Positions 1 through 9,016 of a DNA stretch of 57,592 bases are shown piece by piece. The notes beneath the pieces were generated by a model. That model was not told the DNA's origin. It was given only the letters and a program-made list of their open reading frames with translations, and did not search any database. The stretch's first letter is position 1, and each line of letters starts with the position of its first letter. The stretch is from Bifidobacterium catulorum (GTDB lineage: Bacteria; Actinomycetota; Actinomycetes; Actinomycetales; Bifidobacteriaceae), in assembly GCF_003129925.1 (NCBI RefSeq), contig NZ_QFFN01000013.1, forward strand, positions 1-57,592, written 5' to 3'. The position numbers were made by a program, and so were the translations under genes.

Positions 1-77
1 AAGGACTAGGATTTCGCGCTCACCCCAAGTGAGGCACCACTCCGGATTACGCGCTCACTTTCAAATGAGGCACCTCG
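1..77. repeat. 77-bp terminal inverted repeat, left copy
   Basis: The first 77 bases are the exact reverse complement of the last 77; the match stops at base 78. Inside are two imperfect direct copies of a roughly 30-bp unit (9–38 and 44–74), each with a GCGCTCAC...GTGAGGCACC-like core. Paired units like this resemble the multiple transposase-binding sites at the ends of some insertion sequences (the IS21 family is a candidate). No transposase lies in the window. The exact length of 77 equals a commonly used assembler k-mer, so the contig probably stops at a repeated element whose body lies outside. Confidence 0.85.
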
Positions 78-139
78 CGGCGGAGCCAATCATCAAGGAG
101 TGTTCACGAGCGGCCGCGGCCGACCGGACTCGCCGTCGG

Positions 140-2008
140 TCAGTAGGTGCGGGACTTCGGCGGATAGTCGGTGATGGCCACCGGTTGCCAGGAGACGACA
201 CGGTCCGGGCCCGTCATCGAATGGGCGAGGAACCCTTTGTCGTCGCGTTCCGGGAAATCCCGGCGGAACAGGGCGCCACGCGACTCATGCCGGGCGTCCG
301 CCGCCGAGAGCATGGCCTGCGCCACCGTGAGCAGATGCCGCGCCTCAAGTATCGCGGTGATCTCCTGGTTGTAGGCCGCGGTGTCGCTGTGCGCCGTGAG
401 ACGTTCGGCGCGGGGGACGAGCTCGCATTCGATGGCATGCAACGCCTTGATGAGACCGTCGTGGTCACAGCGCACGGCGGCGTGGCGTTCCATGATTGCC
501 CCAAGGTCGGCCATGAGACGGTAGGCGTTGTCCTCTCCGGCGCCTGCATCATCGTCGGACGGTTCCGTGGAGGCCGCGGACGTAAGCAGGGAGTCGACGG
601 CGCGGCGACGGAGATTCGCGGCGTCGGCGACGGATGGAATCGCGGCCGTGGCGTCGTCATGGGGCGCGGTCCCCTCGATGCGTGACGCCATGGCTTCGCC
701 GGCCCGGGTGCCGAACAGGCATGCATCCAGCAGCGAGTTCGCGCCGAGCCGGTTGGCTCCGTGAACGCTGACGCACGAGCATTCGCCCGCCGCGTAGAGC
801 CCTTCGACGGGGCGCCTCGCGTCACCGGTCCATTCGTAGACGTTGCCGTCGGCGGCGATGGGGATGCCACCCATGGTGTAGTGCGCGGTCGGCTTGATGG
901 GGATGAGGTCCCGGGATGGGTCGCGTCCCGCGTACTGGCGCACGGTCGCGCACACTTCGGGGAGCCGCTTCTCCAGTACGTCATGGCCCACCGCCCGCAG
1001 GTCGAGCCACACGCAGTCCCTCGGCCCGTCCGGATCCTTCGGGTCGGCGACGCCCCGGCCGGCGTCGACCTCGGCCATGATGGACCGGGACACCACGTCA
1101 CGGGCCGCGAGATCGCCATGCCCGGGGGCGTAGCGGTCCATGAAGTGCTCGCCGTCGGCGTTCAGCAGCCGTCCGCCCTCGCCCCTGGCCGCCTCGGACA
1201 GCAGGATTCCGGTATGCGCCAGTCCGGTGGGATGGAACTGCACGAATTCGATGTCCTCCAGCTGCAGTCCCGCATCAAGCGCCAGGGCCATGCCGTCGCC
1301 GGTCAGGTCCCACGAATTCGACGTGGTATGGAACAGCCGGCCGGCTCCGCCGGTGGCCAGCATGATGGTGTCCGCCTCGATGCCGTGCACCTTCCCCGTG
1401 TGCGTGTCCAGGACCACCAGTCCGCGGGCATGGGCCGCGCCGGCGTCGTCGCGCTCGACCACCAGATCGCTCACGTACCATTCCTCGGCGAACTCGATGC
1501 CCTCCCGGACGCATTGCTGCCATAACGAGTGAAGGATCTGATGGCCGATGCGGTCGGCCGCGTATGCGGTACGGTGCACCGGCTGCCGTCCGAATTCCAC
1601 TGTGTGCCCTCCGAACAGACGCTGGGCGATGCGTCCGTCCTCGGTGCGCGAGAACGCCACGCCGTCATGTTCCAGACCGATGACGGTGGCGGGGGCGTGC
1701 TCCGCCAGTATCGCGGCCATGTCCTGGTCTACCAGCCAGTCGCCGCCCTTGATCGTGTCGTACAGATGCCAATGCCAGTCGTCATGTTCGATATTGCCCA
1801 GACTGGCGGCGATGCCGCCTTCGGCGGAACCGGTGTGCGAGCGCAACGGCTGGAGCTTCGAAAGCACCAGGATCCTGGGTTCGCGTCCATCCCCGCGCAT
1901 CCGTTCGTACGCCTCGGAACGCAACAACCCCAGGCTGGCGGACAGCCCCGCCGCGCCGGCTCCGACGATTATCGCATCATAGTGTGTTTCCAACTGCTTC
2001 GGACTCAT
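140..2008 (-). CDS. sdhA: succinate dehydrogenase / fumarate reductase flavoprotein subunit
   Basis: This 622-residue protein is the FAD subunit that interconverts succinate and fumarate at the membrane. Seen: an N-terminal dinucleotide-binding motif (IIVGAGAAGLSAS), an RSHT segment whose His is the usual covalent FAD site, an EFVQFHPTG motif, the active-site DVVSRS stretch, and a C-terminal HGANRLGANSLLD motif. The last is typical of SdhA/FrdA and differs from L-aspartate oxidase (NRLASNSLLE). The start at 2008 (MSPKQLETHYDAI) is preferred because a longer reading frame adds 34 atypical residues and would run over the divergent gene at 2103. The iron-sulphur partner, normally downstream, is not in the window; the sequence ends 139 bases beyond the stop. 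NadB is the alternative name but fits less well. Confidence 0.88.
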   Translation of the reverse strand: MSPKQLETHYDAIIVGAGAAGLSASLGLLRSEAYERMRGDGREPRILVLSKLQPLRSHTGSAEGGIAASLGNIEHDDWHWHLYDTIKGGDWLVDQDMAAILAEHAPATVIGLEHDGVAFSRTEDGRIAQRLFGGHTVEFGRQPVHRTAYAADRIGHQILHSLWQQCVREGIEFAEEWYVSDLVVERDDAGAAHARGLVVLDTHTGKVHGIEADTIMLATGGAGRLFHTTSNSWDLTGDGMALALDAGLQLEDIEFVQFHPTGLAHTGILLSEAARGEGGRLLNADGEHFMDRYAPGHGDLAARDVVSRSIMAEVDAGRGVADPKDPDGPRDCVWLDLRAVGHDVLEKRLPEVCATVRQYAGRDPSRDLIPIKPTAHYTMGGIPIAADGNVYEWTGDARRPVEGLYAAGECSCVSVHGANRLGANSLLDACLFGTRAGEAMASRIEGTAPHDDATAAIPSVADAANLRRRAVDSLLTSAASTEPSDDDAGAGEDNAYRLMADLGAIMERHAAVRCDHDGLIKALHAIECELVPRAERLTAHSDTAAYNQEITAILEARHLLTVAQAMLSAADARHESRGALFRRDFPERDDKGFLAHSMTGPDRVVSWQPVAITDYPPKSRTY

Positions 2009-2102
2009 ACCCTTGATTGTCGCACAAGCCCGGACCACGGAACGGCGGGGGAACGGCGGACGGCCCGCGTGGCAGGACCGGCGTCGGACCCATAATGGGA
2101 GC

Positions 2103-2459
2103 ATGGACAAGGATGATGAACAGTCGTTTTCCCGGAAGGTCTATGCCGTGGTGAGGCGGATCCCGGAGGGGTGCGTGGCCACATACGGACAGGTGGCCGC
2201 GCTCGCCGGCGCCCCGCGCAGCGCGAGGTTCGTCGGTTTCGCGTTGCACGGCAATCCCGAGCCGGGGAGGATACCCTGCCACCGTGTGGTGTTCCGTGAC
2301 GGGTCCCTGGCCCCGGGATTCGCCTTCGGCGGCCCCGAACGGCAGCGTGCGTTGCTGGAGGAGGAGGGCGTGGTGTTCGTGCCGCCGTCAGGGGAGGGCG
2401 GCAACGCCGGCGCGGATGGATGGCGGGTCGACCTCGGCCGCTGCCTGTGGCGGGCGTAG
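2103..2459 (+). CDS. short MGMT-type alkylguanine DNA alkyltransferase-like protein
   Basis: A 118-residue protein with only the C-terminal DNA-binding/active-site domain of O6-alkylguanine-DNA alkyltransferase. The motif IPCHRVV is present with its acceptor Cys, so it differs from ATL proteins, which carry Trp there. A helix-turn-helix-like segment (TYGQVAALAGAPRSARFVGFAL) precedes it. The N-terminal ribonuclease-like domain of full-length Ogt/Ada is absent. It is divergent from sdhA with 94 bases between starts, and convergent with dprA with only five bases between their stops. Role inferred: repair or sensing of O6-alkylguanine. Confidence 0.8.
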   Translation: MDKDDEQSFSRKVYAVVRRIPEGCVATYGQVAALAGAPRSARFVGFALHGNPEPGRIPCHRVVFRDGSLAPGFAFGGPERQRALLEEEGVVFVPPSGEGGNAGADGWRVDLGRCLWRA

Positions 2460-2464
2460 CCCGT

Positions 2465-3883
2465 CTAGCCGGGCGCTGTTCCCCGGTCCCGCCGACGAGG
2501 GGCAGAGGAGACGATCCCGTCGGATCCTATGACGACGGCTCCCGAGGCCTCCATGGTGGCTAGCGTCGCCTGCAATGTGGCCGCGTCGCAGGGCGGTGAC
2601 GTCTTGCGCGCACGCAGACGCGCAAGGATGGCGTCGGGTGTCGCCGGTGTATGGCGGCGTCTGCAGGCGCGGACGGCTGCCTCCACCGCCTGCCGCATCC
2701 CGTCGTCTTCGATGGCTCGTTCGCGGGCCGGGCGTGCGCTGGCGGCCTTCTTCCGGTCTCCGGCCTCGTCGACGTGGACGGGATCCCCGTCGGTATCCGG
2801 TGGCGCCGCGGCGGCGTGCGGTGCGTGGCAGATGTCCGAGACGTCGGTGGCCGAGGCCAGCAGCATGGCCTTGCCCTCATGGACCAGCCTGTTGCATCCG
2901 GTGTTGTAGGGTTCGTCGATGTCGCCCGGGGCGGCATAGAGCTCGCGGCTCATCTCCGCGGCCCAGGTGGCGGTGTTCAGGGCCCCCGAACGATGTCTCG
3001 CCTGCGCGACGACCACGACCCTGCCCAATGCCGCGATTATTCGGTTGCGCAGCAGGAACCTCCGCGCCTCGGGGACCGTTCCCGGGGGCATCTCGCTGAT
3101 CAACGCCCCCTGGCGGTCGGTCATGGCCTCGAACAAGGGGATATTGCGGGACGGGCCGATGTGGTCCAGCCCTCCGGCGAACACCGCGACGGTGCGTCCG
3201 GCGGGATTCCCCCCATCCGTGCCGTCCCGCTCGTCCCATGCCGCCACGGCGCCCCAATGTGCGGCGGCGTCGGCGCCCATCGCTCCTCCGGACACCACGA
3301 GATGCCCGGCGCGCGCCGCGTGGAGTCCTATGCCCCTCGCCACGAACCGCCCATAGTCGTTGGCCTCGCGCGACCCCACCACGGCCACCGGGGCCTCGCA
3401 GCTGACCAATGCCGAGGGATCGCCCACGCCCCACAGGCACAGCGGGGGCGCCCAATCCGAACGTATGGACAGGTCCGCCAGCTGCGGCGGCCAATACGGC
3501 GAACCGGGACCGATGAGCCACTGTCGTCCATCGCGTATGAACCATGACGTCAGCTCCTCGCGCGAGTGTGCGGGCAGGAGGTCCAGCCGCCCACGCCAGC
3601 GGTTCAGCGCCGTGTGGAACCCGTCCATCGCCCTGGCATCGGCCCGGCGCCCCCATCGAGCCAGCCCGGTGATGAACATCCGGTCGAGTTCGCGGTCTCC
3701 GCCCCGTTCCCCGTATCCCAGCCATCGCGGTCGCCGGCCGCCGGCTCCCTCGCATAGGAGCGCCAGCAGCTGTGCGGGCGAGTCGGCCCCTTTCAGCGTG
3801 GCGAACATGAGGGCGTCGGGCCCGTCCCCGCAATGGGTGAGCGCCGCGCGGCAGAGCGCATCGATATCCATGCCCATGCTCAT
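2465..3883 (-). CDS. dprA: DNA processing protein DprA (Smf)
   Basis: A 472-residue DprA/Smf protein that in competent bacteria loads RecA on incoming single-stranded DNA. The Rossmann-like core is clear: VVGSREANDYGR, SGGAMGADAAAHWGA, LISEMPPGTVPEARRFLLRNRIIAALG and RSGALNTATWA, ending with a winged-helix-like C-terminus. Several in-frame ATGs compete; a GGAGGAG immediately upstream favours the ATG at 3883 or 3877. The upstream comM gene ends at 3901, so the two are probably co-transcribed. A low-complexity charged linker separates core and C-terminal domain. Whether the host is naturally competent cannot be told. Confidence 0.93.
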   Translation of the reverse strand: MSMGMDIDALCRAALTHCGDGPDALMFATLKGADSPAQLLALLCEGAGGRRPRWLGYGERGGDRELDRMFITGLARWGRRADARAMDGFHTALNRWRGRLDLLPAHSREELTSWFIRDGRQWLIGPGSPYWPPQLADLSIRSDWAPPLCLWGVGDPSALVSCEAPVAVVGSREANDYGRFVARGIGLHAARAGHLVVSGGAMGADAAAHWGAVAAWDERDGTDGGNPAGRTVAVFAGGLDHIGPSRNIPLFEAMTDRQGALISEMPPGTVPEARRFLLRNRIIAALGRVVVVAQARHRSGALNTATWAAEMSRELYAAPGDIDEPYNTGCNRLVHEGKAMLLASATDVSDICHAPHAAAAPPDTDGDPVHVDEAGDRKKAASARPARERAIEDDGMRQAVEAAVRACRRRHTPATPDAILARLRARKTSPPCDAATLQATLATMEASGAVVIGSDGIVSSAPRRRDRGTAPG

Positions 3884-3900
3884 CGTCTCCTCCATATCCG

Positions 3901-5433
3901 TTATTTCAATCGTGTCCGCAGCGCTATGCCGGCTGCGACGTCCCCCGAGTCGGGGCTGGTCCGGCCGGAGACGTCCGCCAGCGTCCAGGCCAGACGCAAC
4001 GCGCGGTCGGCGCCCCGCAGGCTGAGCTGCTGCGTCTCCAACGCGTCGGACACCAGCGACAGCGCCTTCCTCGATGTGTTCCGGCGCAGCCACTCGCCGC
4101 TCGCCTTGGCGTTGCATGGCCACCCCTGCATCCGGAAGCGTTCCGCTGCGGTCCCGCGCGCCTCGATCACGCGCTTGCGGATGGTCTCGCTGGATTCGCC
4201 GGGCCTGCGCTCGCCGGAGACGAGTTCCGCCACCGGCGGCACGGTCACCTGGATGTCTATGCGGTCGAGGATCGGTCCGGATAGCCGGTTCCAGTAGCGG
4301 GTTCTGTCCTTGACGCTGCATACGCAACGTTCGCCGGACCCCCAGCCGAATCCGCATGGGCAGGGGTTCGCCGCCATGACAAGCTGGAAATGCGCCGGAT
4401 AGTGCGTGGTCCCCTTGGAGCGCGAGAGCGAGATGAAGCCGGTCTCCAAAGGTTCGCGGATGGTCTGCAGCACGCGTGGAGGGAATTCGGGGGCCTCGTC
4501 CATGAACAGCACGCCGTTGTGGGCCCGTGTTATGGCGCCCGGGCGTGCGAAGCCCGAGCCTCCTCCCACCAGCGAGGCCACGCTGGATGTGTGGTGGGGT
4601 GCCTCGAACGGCGGGACGTCGGTGATGCCGTATGAGGGAAGGGACCCGCATAGAGACCGGATGGAGGCCACCTCAAGCTGCTGCCGTTCGTTCATCGGAG
4701 GCATGATGGTGGGCAGCCGTGAGGCCAGCATGGTCTTTCCCGCGCCGGGAGGTCCCACCATGATGACGTTGTGTCCGCCTGCCGCCGCCACCTCCAGCGC
4801 CCATTTGACGTGGTCCTGCCCCACCACCTGATCCATGTCGGACGGATCGTGGCCGCCCGTCGTGTCGGCGGCCCCTCTCGTATCGTTTGCGGCGTCGACG
4901 TCCTCGGGAAGATGGTACCGGGCGTCGCCTCCCATGTGTTCGATGAGTTCGCCGAGATGGCGCACCGGCACGATGTCGATGCCGGGTACCAGCTCGGCCT
5001 CCTCCAGGTTGCCGTGGGGGATGAACGCCCTCGCGATGCCGCGGTTGCGTGCATGGAGCAGCATCGGCAGCAGTCCGGTGATGGGCAGCACGCAGCCGTC
5101 GAGCCTCAGCTCGCCCATGACGAGGGTCTGCTCGAAGGCGTCGTGCGGTATGGCGCCGCCGGCGCACAGTACGCTGGCCGCGACCGCCAGGTCGTGGCTT
5201 GCCCCGCTTTTGGGCAGGGACGCCGGGGAGAGGTTCACCGTCACCCGTGTCTGGGGCCAGGCGAAACCGGCGGCCGAGCACGCCGACTTCACCCGTTCCC
5301 GGGCCTCGGACAGCGAGGCGTCGGGCAGGCCGATGATGGAGAAATACGGCAGGCCGGGGGATATGTACGCCTGCATGGTGATGGTGAAGGCCTTGAGGCC
5401 GACGAGACCCACCGAAAGCGCCGTGCCGATCAT
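3901..5433 (-). CDS. comM: YifB/ComM-family Mg-chelatase-like AAA+ ATPase
   Basis: This 510-residue AAA+ protein belongs to the YifB/ComM family; in Gram-negative competent bacteria ComM is a hexameric branch-migration helicase. Seen: an N-terminal ChlI-like domain (SARGRAY-type positions are diverged; PEFSIIGLPD-like sequence PYFSIIGLPDASLSEARERV), the Walker A motif VGPPGAGKTMLASRLPTIMPP, Walker B-like GVLFMDEAPEFPP, and the C-terminal LDRIDIQVTVPPV and RVIEAR stretches. Its start (5433) overlaps the stop of yraN by one base (TGATG), which indicates translational coupling. The order yraN–comM–dprA is common in bacteria and argues for one operon. Confidence 0.93.
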   Translation of the reverse strand: MIGTALSVGLVGLKAFTITMQAYISPGLPYFSIIGLPDASLSEARERVKSACSAAGFAWPQTRVTVNLSPASLPKSGASHDLAVAASVLCAGGAIPHDAFEQTLVMGELRLDGCVLPITGLLPMLLHARNRGIARAFIPHGNLEEAELVPGIDIVPVRHLGELIEHMGGDARYHLPEDVDAANDTRGAADTTGGHDPSDMDQVVGQDHVKWALEVAAAGGHNVIMVGPPGAGKTMLASRLPTIMPPMNERQQLEVASIRSLCGSLPSYGITDVPPFEAPHHTSSVASLVGGGSGFARPGAITRAHNGVLFMDEAPEFPPRVLQTIREPLETGFISLSRSKGTTHYPAHFQLVMAANPCPCGFGWGSGERCVCSVKDRTRYWNRLSGPILDRIDIQVTVPPVAELVSGERRPGESSETIRKRVIEARGTAAERFRMQGWPCNAKASGEWLRRNTSRKALSLVSDALETQQLSLRGADRALRLAWTLADVSGRTSPDSGDVAAGIALRTRLK

Positions 5434-5921
5434 CAGAACGCCCCCGGTATATGACGGATTTGCGGGGCGCGACGCCCGCCGAGCACGCTGATGGCCAGGA
5501 CGTCGAAACGCGTGCCGCGATGGCGTATCGCCCCGCCGTGCCGCTGCATCCATTCCAGCCCGGCATGACGCAGGGTCCTGCGTTTGTGTTCGGTCACCGC
5601 GTCCTGGGGCGGCCCGAACGTGGCGCTGCGCCGTGTCTTCACCTCGACGAACGTGAGCTGGTCGGCACGGTTCAGCGCGATGATATCGAGCTCGCCGTGC
5701 CGCGTCCGCCAGTTGCGGCCGAGGATGGTCCAGCCGCGCTCCCTCAGCCACAGTTCGGCGTAGTCCTCGCCGAGGAGACCGAGCTGCCGCGGGGACAGCC
5801 CCGGCTGGTGGAGCCTCATGGTCAGCCGGTCGATCTGCTGCCGGACCTGCGCCGCGGAAGGCTCTCCGGCAATGGTTGTCTGCCGGTTCGAGATCCGCCC
5901 GGCCTGCATGGTGTCTGTCAT
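5433..5921 (-). CDS. yraN: YraN/UPF0102 family nuclease-fold protein
   Basis: A 162-residue UPF0102 protein with the family signature LGLLGEDYAELWLRERGW followed by ILGRNWRTRHGELDIIA and FVEVKTRRS, which is the restriction-endonuclease-like core (E, D, ExK). Its biochemical role is not settled. It has about 40 more N-terminal residues than the usual 120-residue family member, so a start further in is possible (for example the ATG at 5909 or 5820). It is the first gene of the yraN–comM–dprA operon and divergent from metY. Confidence 0.88.
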   Translation of the reverse strand: MTDTMQAGRISNRQTTIAGEPSAAQVRQQIDRLTMRLHQPGLSPRQLGLLGEDYAELWLRERGWTILGRNWRTRHGELDIIALNRADQLTFVEVKTRRSATFGPPQDAVTEHKRRTLRHAGLEWMQRHGGAIRHRGTRFDVLAISVLGGRRAPQIRHIPGAF

Positions 5922-6272
5922 GGGTCCACTTCACCATGGACCGGCCGGCGGCGGGGTTCTTTCCCGGGCATGTGGACGGACGGACCACCCCCGGCCGGCG
6001 AATGTAGACAACGGGCGACCGGCCACGCGGACGTGGACGGGCACACGCCCGTCCACACGCAAGCCGTTCCGGCGTGTCGCGGAGGATCGCCCGGAAAAAC
6101 CGGCGACCGGCCCCGTCGGCAAACCATTGCGGAACATGCGACTGGGAAAAGGCTATAACCAACCCTGATAGCCAAAAGCCCGTTTTGGCTTGAAAACAGG
6201 GGCTTCCAGCGGATATTGTCACAGTCATCAACCAAAAACAAACCAAACACGAACTTGAAGGAGCTCACCACA
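5922..6272. promoter_or_regulatory. divergent intergenic region yraN/metY with three hairpins
   Basis: No gene is visible in these 351 bases. A perfect 10-bp GC-rich hairpin is at 6033–6042/6047–6056 with a 4-base loop. Just before metY, GGCTAT (6151–6156) can pair with ATAGCC (6168–6173), and AGCCAAAA (6170–6177) can pair with TTTTGGCT (6183–6190). The last two share bases 6170–6173 and so cannot both form fully. A TATAAC at 6154–6159 may be a -10 box, without an obvious -35. The metY ribosome site AAGGAG is at 6258–6263. No SAM riboswitch core was recognised. Confidence 0.5.
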
Positions 6273-7589
6273 ATGGCTGAGAAGAACAAGAACTACCGTT
6301 TCGAAACCCTGCAGCTGCACGTCGGTCAGGAGCAGGCCGACCCGGCCACCGATTCCCGCGCCGTGCCGATCTACGCCACCACCTCCTACGTCTTCCATGA
6401 CTTCGACCACGCCGAGGCCCGCTTCGGACTTCAGGATCCGGGCAACATCTACGGCCGTCTGACCAACTCCACCCAGGGCGTGTTCGAGGACCGCATCGCC
6501 GCCCTCGAAGGCGGCACCGCAGGCATCGCGGTCGCCTCCGGCGCCGCGGCCGTCGAATACGCGGTGCGCAACATCACCCAGTCCGGCGACCACATCGTCT
6601 CCTCCAAGAACATCTACGGCGGCACCTTCAACCTGCTCAAGCACACGCTGCCGCGCGACGGCATCGCCACCACCTTCGTCGACCCCGAGGTCCCGCAGAA
6701 CTTCGAGGACGCCATCCAGGAGAACACCAAGCTCGTCTACTTCGAGACCTTCGGCAACCCGAACGCCGACCTGCCGGACTTCGAGGCCATCTCCGCGATC
6801 GCCCACAAGCACCATCTGCCGGTGATCGTCGACAACACGTTCGCCACCCCGTACCTGTTCCGTCCGCTTGAGCACGGCGCGGACGTGGTGGTGGAGTCCG
6901 CTACCAAGTTCATCGGCGGCCACGGCACCACGCTGGGCGGCGTCGTCGTCGAGGGCGGCAAGTTCAACTGGGCCGAGGTGCCGGGCAAGTTCCCGACCCT
7001 CACCGAGCCGGATCCGTCCTACCACGGCCTCAACTTCTACGAGGCGCTGGGCGGCGCCGCGTTCGTGACCCGCATCCGCGCCATCCTGCTGCGCGACACC
7101 GGTGCCACGCTCTCCCCGTTCGCCGCCTTCCTGCTGCTCCAGGGCACCGAGACGCTCTCCCTGCGCGTCGAGCGCCACGTGCAGAACGCCCTCAAGGTCG
7201 TCGAGTACCTGCAGACCGTGCCCGAGGTCGAGTCCGTCTCCCACCCGGCCATCGAGGGCCGCCGCGACCACGAGCTGTACAAGAAGTACTTCCCGAACGG
7301 CGCCGGCTCCATCTTCACCTTCGACATCAAGGGCGGCAAGGACGCGGCACGCGTGTTCATCAACAACCTGCACCTGTTCAGCCTGCTGGCCAACGTCGCC
7401 GACGTGAAGAGCCTCGTGATTCACCCGGCCTCCACCACCCACTCCCAGGAGACCCTGGAGGAGCTGGAGGATCAGGGCATCCACCAGGGCACCATCCGCC
7501 TGTCGATCGGCACCGAGAACATCGAGGACATCCTTGACGACCTCAAGGGCGGCTTCGAGGCCCTGCGCGAGTCCGGTCTCGCCAAGTGA
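6273..7589 (+). CDS. metY: O-acetylhomoserine sulfhydrylase (MetY-type)
   Basis: A 438-residue PLP enzyme of the Cys/Met metabolism family. It makes homocysteine (or methionine with methanethiol) from O-acetylhomoserine and sulfide. Seen: the N-terminal [24 protein letters not shown] segment typical of this subgroup, [17 protein letters not shown], the PLP-binding [15 protein letters not shown] with the Schiff-base Lys, and the C-terminal [18 protein letters not shown]. The start at 6273 follows AAGGAG by nine bases; a longer frame beginning at 6216 has no such site. Codon use is strongly biased to preferred GC-rich codons, suggesting high expression. A terminator follows at 7629. Confidence 0.93.
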   Translation: MAEKNKNYRFETLQLHVGQEQADPATDSRAVPIYATTSYVFHDFDHAEARFGLQDPGNIYGRLTNSTQGVFEDRIAALEGGTAGIAVASGAAAVEYAVRNITQSGDHIVSSKNIYGGTFNLLKHTLPRDGIATTFVDPEVPQNFEDAIQENTKLVYFETFGNPNADLPDFEAISAIAHKHHLPVIVDNTFATPYLFRPLEHGADVVVESATKFIGGHGTTLGGVVVEGGKFNWAEVPGKFPTLTEPDPSYHGLNFYEALGGAAFVTRIRAILLRDTGATLSPFAAFLLLQGTETLSLRVERHVQNALKVVEYLQTVPEVESVSHPAIEGRRDHELYKKYFPNGAGSIFTFDIKGGKDAARVFINNLHLFSLLANVADVKSLVIHPASTTHSQETLEELEDQGIHQGTIRLSIGTENIEDILDDLKGGFEALRESGLAK

Positions 7590-7628
7590 CCCTGAGGATT
7601 CGGGGGTAATCCTTACTTTCGGTCAATC

Positions 7629-7672
7629 GGGGCCGGCGCTGTTGGGGGATGGCGTCGGCCCCTTTCCCTTTC
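7629..7672 (+). terminator. intrinsic terminator after metY
   Basis: An 11-bp stem with one G·U pair (7629–7639 with 7652–7662), a 12-base loop, and a pyrimidine run TTTCCCTTTCC follow 39 bases after the metY stop. Confidence 0.75.
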
Positions 7673-7686
7673 CCCCGTCCGGATGC

Positions 7687-7727
7687 CGTCCCGCGATGCG
7701 TGGCCCCATGCTACGCATCGCGGGACG
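7687..7727. repeat. 15-bp perfect inverted repeat between convergent genes
   Basis: Arms 7687–7701 and 7713–7727 are perfect complements with an 11-base loop. There is no T-run on either side. It lies between the metY terminator and the end of the convergent ROK gene and may slow transcription from either side or be a protein site. Confidence 0.7.
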
Positions 7728-7753
7728 ACGCGCATCCATGCATCGGCCGTGCG

Positions 7754-8887
7754 CTACCGGCCGCACACCTCGTCCACGAACGTGCGCACGAAGGTGAGCG
7801 CGGCGCCGAGCACGTCCTGGTCGGGCGCGCACGCGCTCTTGCGCATCGTCAGGCTGCAGTCGGGGAACGAGTCCAGCCGTTGCACGCGCTGTTTCAGGTC
7901 CGCCATGTCGTCGTTGGTGAAGTACTGGCCGACCTGGCCGCCGATGATCACGTCGCAGTTGAGCACGGTGCGCATGTTCTTGATTGCCAGCGCAAGGTTG
8001 TCGAGATAGATGTTGAAGACGCGGCGGTGCGTGTATTCGTCGTCGCGCACCTGGTTGAAGAACTCCTCGATGCTTTCGTTCCTATGCCCGGTCAGCACGC
8101 GGGCCGAGCAGTAGGCGTCGAGGCAGCCCTTGCGCCCGCAGTAGCAGGGGGCGCCGTCCTCCACCAGCGTCATGTGCTCGATGGTGCCGTTCTTCATGGT
8201 GGAGCCCTGGCGCAGACGTCCGTCGATGATGACCGCGCCGCCCATGTACGGCTCCAGATACACGCACAGCGCGTTCTCTATGGACGGGTCCAGCCATAGT
8301 TCCGTCATCGCCGAGGCGTCGGAGTCGTGGATGAACGTGCACGGGTGGTCGATCTCCCTGGCGAACGTGGATGTGTTCAGCCCCTCGTTGCCGAGGATCT
8401 TGCCGAACGTGATGCTCTGCCCGTCCGCGGAGACGATGCCCTGCATGCAGAACGCCACGCCGAGGATCGTGGACGATGGCACGTTCAGCGATCTGATGAA
8501 GTGGTTGGTGAACTGGCAGATGCGGTGGTAGTACGCGTCCGTATGCGCGTAGGGAAGCCTGCCGGAGGCGCGCTTGACGCACACCCCGTGCATGTTCACC
8601 GCGCAGACGATGACCGTGTCCGAGGTCATGCGCACCCCGATGGACAGACGCACCAGGCTGTTGAACATGTAACGCTTCGGCTTGCGTCCGCCGGTCGACT
8701 CGAAGAAGCCCCCGCATTGGATGAGCCCGTCGGCCTCCAGGTCGCGCAGGTTCTGCGTGATCGTCGGCAGGCTCATGTTCAGCGCCCGCATGATGTCCTG
8801 CTTTGACGAGCCGTTATGCCGGTAGATATGGTCGAGCACCTGATGCCGGTTGTGCAGTTTGACCTGCGCGGTGGTTGCAGTAGCCAA
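7754..8887 (-). CDS. ROK-family transcriptional regulator (NagC/XylR-like)
   Basis: A 377-residue ROK repressor. The N-terminal winged helix is NRHQVLDHIYRHNGSSKQDIMRALNMSLPTITQNLRDLEADGLI. The C-terminal sugar-kinase-like domain contains the ROK zinc cluster (CYCGRKGCLDAYCSARVL). The kinase ATP-binding signature is weak, as usual for regulators. A TTG start at 8887 is favoured, because GGAAAGG lies seven bases upstream and a TATACAAT -10-like box sits just before; an ATG at 8911 is the alternative and would put the start inside that box. Divergent from the aminotransferase gene at 9017, which it may regulate together with unseen sugar genes. The effector is unknown. Confidence 0.85.
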   Translation of the reverse strand: MATATTAQVKLHNRHQVLDHIYRHNGSSKQDIMRALNMSLPTITQNLRDLEADGLIQCGGFFESTGGRKPKRYMFNSLVRLSIGVRMTSDTVIVCAVNMHGVCVKRASGRLPYAHTDAYYHRICQFTNHFIRSLNVPSSTILGVAFCMQGIVSADGQSITFGKILGNEGLNTSTFAREIDHPCTFIHDSDASAMTELWLDPSIENALCVYLEPYMGGAVIIDGRLRQGSTMKNGTIEHMTLVEDGAPCYCGRKGCLDAYCSARVLTGHRNESIEEFFNQVRDDEYTHRRVFNIYLDNLALAIKNMRTVLNCDVIIGGQVGQYFTNDDMADLKQRVQRLDSFPDCSLTMRKSACAPDQDVLGAALTFVRTFVDEVCGR

Positions 8888-9016
8888 TAGAAAACCTTTC
8901 CAACGCCTCATTGTATAGACCGGGATCCGATTCCGCCGTGAGGGCGGCGGAAGTGTCGCATCGTGGTCTGCGACTACGATGACGTATGACGGTCGTCTCG
9001 AACGATAGGACGCATC

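Noticed and set aside
5922..6272. SAM or other riboswitch upstream of metY
   Set aside because: Hairpins are present, but no conserved core of a known methionine-related riboswitch could be found.
6228..7484. 418-residue open frame antisense to metY
   Set aside because: A shadow of a GC-rich gene: Val/Gly/Asp-rich with no family character and no ribosome site.
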